A DNA stretch of 64,000 bases from Gentiana macrophylla (lineage: Eukaryota > Streptophyta > Magnoliopsida > Gentianales > Gentianaceae): NCBI GenBank assembly GCA_026214975.1, contig CM047805.1:60132834-60196833 (forward strand). The letters are read 5' to 3'. Shown in pieces: positions 10,951 to 21,655 of the stretch. Numbering within the stretch: the first letter of the stretch is position 1; each line of letters begins with the position of its first letter. Position numbers and translations under genes: made by a program. The notes under the pieces were generated by a model. That model was not told where the DNA came from. It was given only the letters and a program-made list of their open reading frames with translations, and searched no databases.

Positions 10951-13036
10951 TGTGATACCCTAGATTTTGGTTTTGATGATAACACCATAAAGGTTAAATT
11001 GGGAAAGTCAACATTGGTCAAACCATGTCAAATAGTGTGAAATGAGCTGAATTACGTTGAACATGCAATGAGCTGAATTACGTTGAACATGCTTAATTTT
11101 ACCCTAATCATGCTTAGAATTGATTCAAGTTGGAAAAGGGTAATTAGGTCAACTTAGGGCATTTTGGGAATTTTGGGGGAAGTGGTCCAAACTCACCCTA
11201 ATGATGTGAAACATGTTTAGTTACATTAATACACTTATAATTGATTCTAATCATGCTTTAATTTGTTCAATTTGATCAAAATCGAATTAGGTCAAAATTA
11301 AGGTTCATGTGATAAAAATCTGCTGAATTTTTCTAAGTGTTGGACTGTTTTTCACCCATGTTCACACCCCCATAACTTGCTCAATATTGAACCAAATTGC
11401 ATGATCTTTATATGGTTGGAAATCTCATAATTCATGCTACAAAACGAATATATAATATCTCATTTTCATGCAACACAGAGCACACACCATGCTGAACAAA
11501 AACGCATCAGATTGTGAAAGTCTGTGTTACAGCTTTCTGATGTGCTGATGTGTCACACTTTTAAGTACCCTATACTACTTGGAATGAGTAGAATATTTTA
11601 TATGTTATATATTGCATATAAGGGTACATTTTGTCTCAAGAAACTTTTGTGATTTAAGGTCTTTATCATAGCTAAAAGTTGACCACAAAATGCTTCAGTA
11701 AAACTGTCTGTCTGTGAGATAGTTGACTTGTGGTGTCTTTTTGAGTGACGGGTTCAACTCCAAATTATCTGAAAATTTGAGGGATTATAGTTGACAATAT
11801 TATGAGAATATTTCATTCTTTGATCATCTTGATTTGGGCACGTGATCATATAGAAAATTTGAAGATAAACTTGTATTTATTTATCAAAAATAGATAATTG
11901 ATTTGATTGGGTTAATTAATTGAGATAAATCCGGTTGTATCAATTTGAATTGATTGGAAATAATGCTATTATCTATATATACGTTCTACTCAAGATTGAT
12001 AGGGGCACAAGAGGTATTTTACAAGAAAAGAGGCTGCAACCCTAAAAATAGCTATATATGGGGCTGTTTGGTGTTAAACATGGAGTGCAGCAGAAAAGTC
12101 GAGTATTCCTCACATAAAATCACTCCAATTCGTTCATACACATAGTATAGAGGATAATCAACAAGTTTACAAGAGGCATCAAAGGCTGAATCAAAGAGAA
12201 ACTTGGTAAGCGGAAGCAGATCTTCATCGATTCTTTGCGGTCTAGTTTCTTTGTGTTGCTGCTGGATCATATTCAGGCCGATTTGCTGCATAGTTCTCAT
12301 TGAAGATCGTCAGATATCTCAGTTGGGAAGTTAATTTATAGTTGTTATATGTTTTAACACGTTTATTTAGCTTCCATGTGCTTTAATTTGCTGAATTGAG
12401 TGCATAAACGCTGTTTGCATACTCTTGTTATGTTTGTCTGTTTTGAGACGTTGTTTTGAGAGGTTTGTCTTGTGTAGCAACTCTCATAGGTGCTGTGGTT
12501 CCTAATTACTTGTGTAGGGGTAGGTTCAAGATGTTTTAGGACTGTTTTACAGGGTAAAACAATGAGGTTTCTGATTTCTTGTGTAGAAATTTGTTTAAGT
12601 GTGGGTTGTGTCTAGTTTAGGTAGAGTCTTGTGTAGCATACCTTAATAGAAAACCCCCAGACGTAGGGCTGAATACATTGGTATTCAGTTTGGCGAACTG
12701 GGTAATCATTCTTGTGTTTTATTGCTTTAATTCACGTCAACACACACTTACCACAGTTTTCTTTGTTTTGTTTAATTTACGTCGCATTGCAAGCACCGTT
12801 TGAACTTATGTTTCATATGAAAGACGTTCATTAGCATGGTATAAACTTAATCAAGTTAACTAAAAGTGTTCATTGCCTTAGTAATCACTTGAATAAGGTG
12901 TTACAACCTAGGTGTATTAAAAGGGTTGAAATTGAGAGCCATCTTGCGTTAAAAACAACTCGAAAAATTTAAAAGCACATCCAACCCCCCCTTGTGTGCT
13001 TATACACCTAGTATACGATCCGTAGAGGACTCCACA
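10951..13036 (+). repeat. 5' LTR of the copia element
   Basis: The LTR runs TGTGATACCC...GGACTCCACA. It contains a 26 bp tandem duplication at about 11041-11093 (unit begins AATGAGCTGAATTACGTTGA) and a TATA-like CTATATATACG near 11970. It aligns with 17679-19774 over its whole length, with small indels that often fall at CAG or CTG. Confidence 0.95.
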
Positions 13037-13038
13037 AT

Positions 13039-13050
13039 TGGTATCAGAGC
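13039..13050 (+). other. Primer-binding site (tRNA-Met) of the copia element
   Basis: TGGTATCAGAGC lies 2 bp after the LTR end. This is the standard plant copia site complementary to the 3' end of initiator tRNA-Met. Confidence 0.95.
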
Positions 13051-13779
13051 GTGGTTGGCTTGAACACTAGGGCTACTTGGTCGTGAAAGTAAAACCCGAG
13101 TAATCTTCGCCGCAAATTTTGAATCGAATTGTGTGTTTTTGTTTCCTTGTTTTGTTTGCTGTCTAAGAAGGTTCATTGCACAAATATAAGCCTATAGGAA
13201 GTGTAGTGAAAGGCCTGAACTCATCTGAGTTGAACCACGAAATCTGCACCTTGATCTCGAACTGCTTTTCTTTGTTTTCCCTTCTTTGCTGAATCGTTTT
13301 TGTGAGCTGTTTTTGACACACAACTTGGTATGATCTCTGGTGTTATTTGTAGCTCATATATCAGTGTATAAACACTTTTAATATCAGCACTAAAATCAAA
13401 GTAATCCTTGAGTTATAGTGAGTACAAGACAGTGTGCTGAAACTGTCTCTGTCAGTCTCCTGAAATCTGTATGCTTCGAGCATCTTGTGAATTCCTTCGT
13501 GCCATTTAAATTTTTCTTCGAGCATATTGAAGATCATAATAAATGGCTCCTACAGCTCAATTTTGAGGCATTTATTCGAAGTAATTAGGGAGAAACTGCT
13601 TGACCACTAAACTGCATAAAAATAAAATAAAAAAAAAATCTGTTTTGATCAGTGTCACATTTGAGTGTTTTGTGATCATTTTAAAGTGTATCTAAGAGTA
13701 ATACTTGTGTTTACTGTCTTATTCCCACTTTACACTTTGTTTTTGGTCTGTTGAGCCATTTTTTACAAAATCTAGTGAA

Positions 13780-14660
13780 ATGTCTGAACTGAATATGGCA
13801 CTAGCCACAGGGGCATCCACTGTGAAGCCACCCCTGTTTGATTCCTTCAACTATCCATTCTGGAAGTTTAGAATGGAAAATTACCTAAGGGCAACCGACA
13901 TCATGATATGGAGTGCCACTGTGAAAGGTCCACTGGAAGTGCCAGATACTGACCCTGAATCGATGAGTAATGAGGATAAAAGGAGATTCAAATACAACCA
14001 CCAAGCTCTCAACATCATCCTTTGTGCCTTGACCAATGCTGAGTACACTCAAGTCATGGGGCTGACCACTGCTCATGAGGTATGGAAGAAACTAGAGGTA
14101 CTATATGAGGGCACCACCTGTGTCTGAAAGCCAAACTTCAACTTCTAGTCCAGGAATATGAAAACTTTAAAATGGATTCTTCTGAAACCATTACATCCTG
14201 ATGACCAGGTTCAATGGCTTAACTGGTAAGTTAGCTGTCCTGGGTAGGAAATTTTCTGAAGAGGACAAGGTCACCAAAATTCTGAGGTCCCTCCCCAGTC
14301 AGGCCTGGAAACCAAAGATCACAGCCATATATGAGGCTAAAGACCTTTCAGTCCTAAAGGTGGATGAATTGGTAGGAAACCTCTGCACCTACGAGATGAC
14401 CTTATCTACTGAAGAAAAAGGCATATCTAAGAAAAATGTTGGCCTAATCACCTTTGACACATCGATGACCAGAAGAAAGTTTTGCCTTGTACATAAGCAG
14501 AAAAGTACAACAAATGGCAAAACAAGGGCAAATACAATGGTGAGAAGTCTAAAGAACAATCTAGTCAAAAATCAACTAAGGGCATAAAATGTTTCAAGTG
14601 CCACAAATTTGGCCACTATGCAAGTGATTTGCAAAGTAAAGGATGAAGAGGCGAGAGTGA
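13780..14660 (+). pseudogene. gag: Copia Gag (UBN2-type) with zinc knuckle, frameshifted
   Basis: The ATG at 13780 (MSELNMALATGAS) opens a Gag that reads PPLFDSFNYPFWKFRMENYL and then continues to VWKKLEVLYEGTT at 14115. The frame shifts near 14120 (LKAKLQLLVQEYENFKM follows in another frame). It shifts again near 14197 to a third stretch (14201-14587) with LTGKLAVLGRKFSEEDKV and ILRSLPSQAWKPKITAI. This is the usual order of the UBN2/DUF4219 Gag family. A zinc knuckle follows at about 14590-14640: KCFKCHKFGHYAS, then the last cysteine (ICKVK) in a shifted frame. Gag forms the virus-like particle and binds element RNA. In its present form it cannot make one continuous protein. Confidence 0.9.
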
Positions 14661-14789
14661 AAGTGATCACCATAAGGAAAGAAAAGAAAGGAGAGAAAGA
14701 AGAGAAAGGAAGAAATGGCATAAGTCAAAGGGCAAGAAGAAGGTCCTAGCAGAAAAGAGTCGAAAATGAAATGATTTCTTTGGGATGCT

Positions 14790-15380
14790 ATGGGTAGCGT
14801 TGACTCATCCGAGAGCTCAGTGGAAAGAGGACTTATGGGTTTTGAGGAAAAGTCTCATTCATCTTATGATTCCATTGAGAGTCCTGTTATGGCTAAATTC
14901 TTTCAGAATACTGATGCTGAAATTCATGAAGCTAATAATGAGTATCAGTCATTAGCTGTTAAATCTGGATCTGTTAAGTCCCTGCATGAGTCTAGTAAGT
15001 CTGATACTGAAATGCATGATAATTACTCCAGTGAATCTGACAAGGAATCATATCTTGCATTAGATGCTGATGAGATGATTGAGAGATTATATGACAAGTA
15101 TGATAATCTTAAATCAAAGTATAAGAATGCTAAGAAGGTTATTGATAACTTGTTTGATGAGATTCATATGTTGAAATCTGAGCCTGCTAAACCATCTCCT
15201 ATGCTTGAATCTACATTGGCTGAATCTAAGAACATGCTTGATATACTTAATGAGAAATATGATAAGCTTGTGTGTGATCATGAAGACAACTTGAAGTTAA
15301 TTGAGTCTATGCATGCTGAAAATGAAAAACTTAAAAATGAGATAAGTAAGCATAAGGTATGTATGGTGAACTTGGTTTGA
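14790..15380 (+). CDS. Acidic coiled-coil region of the copia Gag polyprotein
   Basis: This 196-codon frame has a serine/glutamate-rich first half (residues 1-85) and a coiled-coil second half (about 95-190, e.g. DEMIERLYDKYDNLKSKYKN and ENEKLKNEISKHK). It lies 130 bp after the zinc knuckle, as in Sirevirus-like Gags that extend beyond the knuckle with a coiled coil. It was probably once continuous with Gag, so its ATG may not be a real start. It may mediate multimerisation; this is inference from the heptad pattern. Confidence 0.55.
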   Translation: MGSVDSSESSVERGLMGFEEKSHSSYDSIESPVMAKFFQNTDAEIHEANNEYQSLAVKSGSVKSLHESSKSDTEMHDNYSSESDKESYLALDADEMIERLYDKYDNLKSKYKNAKKVIDNLFDEIHMLKSEPAKPSPMLESTLAESKNMLDILNEKYDKLVCDHEDNLKLIESMHAENEKLKNEISKHKVCMVNLV

Positions 15381-15503
15381 AAGCCGAATACACAGCTAGG
15401 ATGGCTGCAAATGATGAAGGCCTAATGATCGTTCGGGACTAGGGTTTAAAGGATCCCATGCACATCATACTACTTTGAAACCACCATTAGACATGCTAGA
15501 CCT

Positions 15504-15872
15504 ATGTATGATGCTTTTCATGTTCAATGCTCAATCTATCTGCGTTTACAGCATGATCACACTAATTGTCCAATGAAATTCAAAAAGTGGATACCTGTGA
15601 GAGACTTTAACAAAAGGAAATCTGTAATGACGGGTAATGCTATTTATGTGCCTGATGTTAAGTCTATTTTGAAATCTAAATCCAAAATACCTATTGTGCA
15701 TGATAGTTATCTTAGCCCTGGTATTCACTTTAGAGATGTAAACGGTGATGGTTATGATATCTGCAACCCTAATCAGAAAGGATCCCTGGTTAGGATACCA
15801 TATGCTTCATCTGTGAATGCATGTAAAGGAGGAACAAGAGGCTCATCCTCTTCCAAATTCGAGAAGAGATGA
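15504..15872 (+). CDS. Small basic ORF, C-terminal Gag-like remnant
   Basis: This 122-codon frame has residues HDHTNCPMKFKKWIPVRDF near position 18. They look like the second half of a degenerate zinc knuckle followed by a basic tail. No protease or integrase signature follows. It is probably the last part of the extended Gag polyprotein of the element, separated from 14790-15380 by a short disrupted stretch; I do not recognise a defined domain. Confidence 0.4.
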   Translation: MYDAFHVQCSIYLRLQHDHTNCPMKFKKWIPVRDFNKRKSVMTGNAIYVPDVKSILKSKSKIPIVHDSYLSPGIHFRDVNGDGYDICNPNQKGSLVRIPYASSVNACKGGTRGSSSSKFEKR

Positions 15873-17666
15873 TCACCTGATATGCTTGGCACCTATGCTA
15901 ATCAGAGTTGAAGATAACTCAGTCTCATACTTATCGTAGTCAACGAATGGATTCTTCTTCAACACTTTAAATGGTGTTCCAAGCATACGAATGAAGTGAC
16001 AAGAGTATAAAGCAGAATTGATGATAAAAAAAATTTGCAAGTATGCTTTCTAGCCTAAGGTTGTGCGAGTTAGAGAAACTTGCTTAGGACTAGACATAAG
16101 ATATGAGGTTGATCTAGGACTAGACATTCCAGGATTCTGTGCTAGCCTAGGATGCATTGTAACTGCCTCATGTTTTCAAATTTCTTGGAGTTATATTGCC
16201 ATATTATGTGAGATGCATACTTAGTAAAGTGAATTGAAATGATGAGTGGTTATGTGATTAACTGTACCATGCCATGTCTATTATGCTTAAATGTTCATAT
16301 GGTGCCATGCTAAGTGAAAATGTGCTACAATACCTCTAGATAATAGGAGCACCTCCTAAACATACACTTCTTACTTGTTCTGTGCTAGAACATATAGGAC
16401 CTCACTTGGGTGATTTACTGGTAGTAGTGTCGAGCTCAGTTAGTCATTGATGCATTATATAGTTTGTTGAGTAGGTCAGATGTCTCACCCTACATATTTT
16501 TTTCAAAGCCATGTTAAATGATGAGCTAAAATATAAAGTTGTACGTATCTAGATTAGTCACATTTAATGCTATTTTAAGAATCTTGTGCTTTGGAAAATG
16601 TAAGTGTCATGGGAATCATAATATTTCGTTTTAGCATCAAAGTATGACACACTTGTGAATGCCTTAAGTTTGAATGTGATAAGTAAAGCATAACTATAGT
16701 ACTTGGAGAAATGTTCTGAAAAAGTAAAAGCGAATCAAATAACTAATGAGTTTTGTCGTAAGTTTGGTTGATGATTTGAGTGAGGTAGGGCGTATCTTGA
16801 ATTTCCTATACCACTATGATGACCAAAAAGCTCATGTGATCGAACAAAGTCGCCTTATGATTTGGGTATGTAGGGTATACCTCGTATGTCTTATTATACT
16901 ATGATGGGCAATAGCTCAATTCGACATGCTTATGAATGTGAAAGGTGTATGAATCAATAAAAACAAAGAAAGTGGCAAACATCGGTGAAAAACTTAGTAT
17001 ATGCCACCTTATCCCCAGTATATAAACCGAAGGGCATGTTGTAGGGATTATCCTCTCGAGTGTGTCGAAAGGTTCTAATCAAGTTATATCATTTTTTTCA
17101 TGACATCATACAATTTGTTGAGCACATATTCGAAAGTATCATTGTTTGTTTATAGTTGAAATGTGTATTTGCTAGTTGCTTGAAAATTCAAGTTTGGAAT
17201 TAGTGGAAGTTTAATATGGCTCTACACACACACACACCGGGTGAACTTCTAGCGTACTTAATTCACTATGTACTTGCCGATATTGTCTATCCTTTGTTGG
17301 CCATCTATGCTATTATATCACCTTATGTTTTGGTTTTGTTTGGTCTTGCTTAGGACTACCATAGAAGTGAGTATAAGGAGGAGTTTCATTTTGATAATGA
17401 CAAAGAGGAGAAGTGGTACATGTACATCAAGACAGAGGAGTGTATGGACTGAGATAGAGGAATACCAAAGGTAAGAGATGAGACAGAGATAGGAGTCATG
17501 GTATTGGGTAAGGTTTGCATAAATTGAGAGGAGTTACTTGTATGTCAGTTGATATGATTATATGTGATTTTGACATGTGCCTTACATCCTGTTGCATACA
17601 CTCATGCATTTAGGAACCTAGACTTAATTGGTTGTTGACATACATGTTGTTATGGTTGTCATCATC
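15873..17666 (+). other. Non-coding 3' internal region of the copia element (no pol)
   Basis: About 1.8 kb between the last ORF and the polypurine tract holds no frame with integrase, RT or RNase H motifs. A short (CA)n tract lies at 17224-17237. The length suggests a large pol deletion or replacement by unrelated sequence. Confidence 0.7.
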
Positions 17667-17678
17667 AAAAGAGGAGAT
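17667..17678 (+). other. Polypurine tract of the copia element
   Basis: AAAAGAGGAGAT ends directly at the 3' LTR start (TGTGATACCC), as expected for the plus-strand primer. Confidence 0.8.
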
Positions 17679-19774
17679 TGTGATACCCTAGATTTTGGTT
17701 TTGATGATAACACCATAAAGGTTAAATTGGGAAAGTCAACATTGGTCAAACCATGTCAAATAGTGTGAAATGAGCTGAATTACGTTGAACATGCAATGAG
17801 CTGAATTACGTTGAACATGCTTAATTTTACCCTAATCATGCTTAGAATTGATTCAAGTTGGAAAAAGGTAATTAGGTCAACTTAGGGCATTTTGGGAATT
17901 TTGGGGAAGTGGTCCAAACTCACCCTAATGATGTGAAACATGTTTAGTTACATTAATACACTTATAATTGATCCTAATCATGCTTTAATTTGTTCAATTT
18001 GATCAAAATCGAATTAGGTCAAAATTAAGGTTCATGTGATAAAAATCTGCTGAATTTTTCTAAGTGTTGGACTGTTTTTCACCCATGTTCACACCCCATA
18101 ACTTGCTCAATATTGAACCAAATTGCATGATCTTTATATGGTTGGAAATCTCATAATTCAAGCTACAAAACGAATATATAATATCTCATTTTCATGCAAC
18201 ACAGAGCACACACCATGCTGAACAAAAACGCATCAGATTGTGAAAGTCTGTGTTACAGCTTTCTGATGTGCTGATGTGTCACACTTTTAAGTACCCTATA
18301 CTACTTGGAATGAGTAGAATATTTTATATGTTATATATTGCATATAAGGGTACATTTTGTCTCAAGAAACTTTTGTGATTTAAGGTCTTTATCATAGCTA
18401 AAAGTTGACCACAAAATGCTTCAGTAAAACTGTCTGTCTGTGAGATAGTTGACTTGTGGTGTCTTTTTGAGTGACGGGTTCAACTCCAAATTAGCTGAAA
18501 ATTTGAGGGATTATAGTTGACAATATTATGAGAATATTTCATTCTTTGATCATCTTGATTTGGGCACGTGATCATATAGAAAATTTGAAGATAAACTTGT
18601 ATTTATTTAAACTGTTTCCAAAAATAGATAATTGATTTGATTGGGTTAATTAATTGAGATAAATCCGGTTGTATCAATTTGAATTGATTGGAAATAATGC
18701 TATTATCTATATATTACACGTTCTACTCAAGATTGATAGGGGCACAAGAGGTATTTTACAAGAAAAGAGGCTGCAACCCTAAAAATAGCTATATATGGGG
18801 CTGTTTGGTGTTAAACATGGAGTGCAGCAGAAAAGTCGAGTATTCCTCACATAAAATCACTCCAATTCGTTCATACACATAGTATAGAGGATAATCAACA
18901 AGTTTACAAGAGGCATCAAAGGCTGAATCAAAGAGAAACTTGGTAAACGAAAGCGAGATCTTCATCGATTCTTCATGTCAGTTCTTTGTGTTGTCTGCTG
19001 GATCATATTCAGGCCGATTTGCTGCATAGTTCTCATTGAAGATCGTCAGATATCTCAGTTGGGAAGTTAATTTATAGTTGTTATATGTTTTAACACGTTT
19101 ATTTAGCTTCCATGTGCTTTAATTTGCTGAATTGAGTCTGCAAACGCTGTTTGCATACTCTTGTTGTGTTTGTCTGTTTTGAGACGTTGTTTTGAGAGGT
19201 TTGTCTTGTGTAGCAACTCTCATAGGTGCTGTGGTTCCTACTTACTTGTGTAGGGGTAGGTTCGCATGTTTTAGGACTGTTTTACAGGGGTAAAAGCAGT
19301 GAGGTTCTGATTTCTTGTGTAGAAATTTGTTTAAGTGTGGGTTGTGTCTAGTTTAGGTAGAGTCTTGTGTAGCATACCTTAATAGAAAACCCCCAGACGT
19401 AGGGCTGAATACATTGGTATTCAGTTTGGCGAACTGGGTAATCATTCTTGTGTTTTATTGCTTTAATTCACGTCAACACACACTTACCACGCAGCTTTCT
19501 TTGTTTTGTTTAATTTCATCGCATTGCAAGCACCGTTTGAACTTATGTTTCATATGAAAGACGTTGATTAGCATGGTATAAACTTAATCAAGTTAACTAA
19601 AAGTGTTCATTGCCTTAGTAATCACTTGAATAAGGTGTTACAACCTAGGTGTATTAAAAGGGTTGAAATTGAGAGCCATCTTGCGTTAAAAACAACTCGA
19701 AAAATTTAAAAGCACATCCAACCCCCCCCTTGTGTGCTTATACACCTAGTATACGATCCGTAGAGGACTCCACA
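17679..19774 (+). repeat. 3' LTR of the copia element
   Basis: It aligns end to end with 10951-13036 and ends GGACTCCACA, then the right target duplication TGAGA (19775-19779). Small differences from the 5' LTR cluster at 18950-19000, 19260-19300 and 19490-19515. Confidence 0.95.
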
Positions 19775-19779
19775 TGAGA
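19775..19779 (+). repeat. Right target-site duplication (TGAGA) of the copia element
   Basis: It duplicates 10946-10950. Element A internal sequence resumes directly after it and matches B (minus strand of about 41890-41940). Confidence 0.95.
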
Positions 19780-19877
19780 CTCCATGTGGGTGGGGAACAT
19801 GCATTGTCCTACTTTCTCTCTGACGGTTTGATCCAATTCTTATGCCAAAAAGAGTTAGCTTGGAGAATAAATAAAAT

Positions 19878-20226
19878 TTAAAAGTGACAAGTTGGGTACC
19901 AGGGTGGCATGTCAACTAGGTAAGCCAAGGAATGACACAATGCACTTGAAATAAGAAAGGTTGCTTGGGTTACAAGAAAAACAAGATGATTTCGTGTTGG
20001 GGAAAAGTTGAAGGTGGTTCCAAACTGAAGAATGAGACATTGTATCATAATACAAGGGATAGCCACAAAAAGGAAAACAAAAGGACAACTTGCAGATGAT
20101 TTTTTTTGAAAGGGAGGAATTCTGCAAGATACGGTGGTCTGCAAAGACTTCAGAGGTAACTTGAAAGGATGGTAATAAGCTTTCATATAAGCCTTGAGAA
20201 AGTGGAGACGTTAAAGTTAACATCAC
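19878..20226 (-). other. Conserved open stretch in internal region of A (counterpart at 41526-42029 in B)
   Basis: Two overlapping minus-strand frames (104 and 102 codons) are open in A, and both are open in B (41345-41803 and 41526-42029). I recognise no domain. Two different frames staying open in the same DNA suggests low stop-codon density rather than two proteins, so coding status is doubtful. Confidence 0.25.
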
Positions 20227-20424
20227 ACAACAGAAATCAAGATAAAGGTGAAAGGTCGAGCACCAGAAGGACTAAAAAGATAGAAATCAAAAGAGAGCAA
20301 GAATCTCAACATGAAGGAGCCATGAAGACAAAATGAGTACACCAAAAGGTCTCCAGAATAAAATAAACACTTGTCAAGAAGTGTCCAAGTTTGCAATAGT
20401 CAAAGAGAGGTTATTTTAGGATTT

Positions 20425-20429
20425 AATAG
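20425..20429 (+). repeat. Left target-site duplication (AATAG) of the solo LTR
   Basis: AATAG precedes the LTR and is repeated at 22853-22857. Element B has the empty site with one copy (minus strand near 41284). Confidence 0.9.
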
Positions 20430-21271
20430 TGTAATATTCCGATTTTCGGGAAAGGGCAGACGTGTCATTCTGCGAAAACGAAATATTTGTTCGGTTCCTT
20501 TTATTAGGAGTTTAATAATTTGGGTATTTATGTATATATTTTCCAGATATATATGTAAATATTTAAGGAAGAAAATTTGGTTTAATAAGGGTGATTAAGG
20601 AAAATCAGAGTAATTAGGTAATTTTTGGGATTTTTCCTATTTAAGGGAAAATCAACCTAATCAGCCCCTTAAAGTTTTAATCAGATTTTTTCCACCTCCA
20701 AACTTGTCTTCTGCGTGTGTGAGCAAGGGAATAGGGCTGAGAGAATTTTCATCAGTTTTTAATTAAATCCTTGACGGTTTTCAGATCAGAGTCGAGCACC
20801 GGAATCGTTGTGAAGAGAGCAACGTTGTGACATCAAAAAGTTGAAGCTTTGATAAGGTATGATTAAGACCTAGCTTTGTTCTTCTTCGGGTTTGAAGGAT
20901 TCAAACTCATCAATTCGTAGTTTTTATCGTTTAGAAGCGTGTGATCGAATCTAAATCTAAGTTTGGATTTATCACATGTTTTCCTGCAGAAAAGGATCAG
21001 TTTTTGCTGCTATTTTCTCTGGTTTGGAGTTGGAATTTGTTGCTTAAAAGGTAAGAGGCTATTCCTACAATTCCAATTATTGTTATTGAGGTTTAGATCA
21101 AGATTTATGATGCGTAGATGCAAGAAAGTTGTGCTTTTTCATTGATCAAATGATCATAGATGTTAAATATGTTTTCTACGTGTTACTGTGCTGAAAACGA
21201 GGTTAATTAGGATAGAAACGATTCAGAAATCGAGTTGTGAAGATTTTAGAGTTTTGGAGAAAACCCCGTCG

Positions 21272-21302
21272 GACGGGCGTCTGCACTAGGCAGACGGGCG
21301 TC
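21272..21302 (+). promoter_or_regulatory. Paired GACGGGCGTC near-palindromes, 21 bp apart
   Basis: The cores are 21272-21281 and 21293-21302. Only the central GG/CC breaks perfect symmetry. Similar pairs or triplets occur at 21531-21561 and 21603-21655 in the same LTR. Regulatory function is inferred from the spacing and repetition only. Confidence 0.5.
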
Positions 21303-21337
21303 TGAGACCCTAGTACTACAATCAGACCGAACCCTTT

Positions 21338-21527
21338 AAGTCAGGCTATTGTTCCCTCAAAGTTAAAGTTATAGGGTAAGACATCAATTTAAATCACAAT
21401 TTTTTGATTTGATTGTATGATAAATTCCCCTGAAAAACATTGGCGCACGTGTAAACGAGGCGCTCTACCAACTGAGCTATAGCCCTTATTGCTTTGCTTG
21501 TGATACATATTTTATCGTGTAGATAAC
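21338..21527 (-). other. Nuclear insertion of plastid DNA (NUPT): trnV-UAC 5' exon and intron start
   Basis: The minus strand gives, in order, a short upstream flank (21487-21527), the 5' exon of plastid trnV-UAC (21449-21486), and about 110 bp of its group II intron starting GTGCGCCAATGTTTTTCAGG. The exon/intron order and the GTGCG intron start match plastid trnV-UAC as I know it. Borders are approximate. The segment is bounded on both sides by LTR sequence with GACGGGCGTC motifs, so it lies within the LTR. Confidence 0.85.
21449..21486 (-). pseudogene. trnV-UAC: 5' half of plastid trnV-UAC (tRNA fragment)
   Basis: The minus strand reads AGGGCTATAGCTCAGTTGGT and continues through the D arm to CTCGTTTACAC, containing the UAC anticodon, and then enters the intron. 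The 3' exon is absent, so no tRNA can be made. Confidence 0.85.
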
Positions 21528-21530
21528 TCG

Positions 21531-21655
21531 GACGTGAGTCTGCATTAGGCAGACGGGCGTTTGAGGTCAGATTTTTTATTCAGGATGTAGCTATTTTTGA
21601 AAAACGGGCGTCCGAGGTTAGTGGACGGGCGTCCATAAGGTTTCAAACGGGCGTT
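21531..21655 (+). promoter_or_regulatory. Further GACGGGCGTC-type clusters in the solo LTR
   Basis: A degenerate pair lies at 21531-21540 and 21552-21561 (21 bp apart). A triplet lies at 21603-21612, 21624-21633 and 21646-21655 (21 and 22 bp apart). The spacers are unrelated in sequence. Confidence 0.5.

Larger units (their letters stand above)
10951..19774 (+). mobile_element. Complete gag-only Ty1/copia element (TR-GAG type, Sirevirus-like)
   Basis: The 8,824 bp element has 2.09-2.10 kb LTRs (10951-13036, 17679-19774), a tRNA-Met primer-binding site, a polypurine tract and a 5 bp target duplication. The internal 4.6 kb holds a UBN2-type Gag with a zinc knuckle, a coiled-coil ORF and a small basic ORF. 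It holds no protease, integrase, RT or RNase H, so it must have moved using enzymes of another copia element. LTR start (TGTGATACCCTAGATTTTGG, then GATGATAACA) and the long coiled-coil Gag suggest a Sirevirus relationship. The LTRs are highly similar, so insertion is fairly recent, although Gag already carries frameshifts. Confidence 0.9.

Noticed and set aside
11954..12145. Identical small ORF in both copia LTRs (also 18688-18882)
   Set aside because: Its presence in both copies follows from LTR identity. It lies at the TATA region and has no known homology.
21449..21486. Functional tRNA-Val gene
   Set aside because: Only the 5' exon is present, followed by intron start. The 3' exon and acceptor stem are missing.
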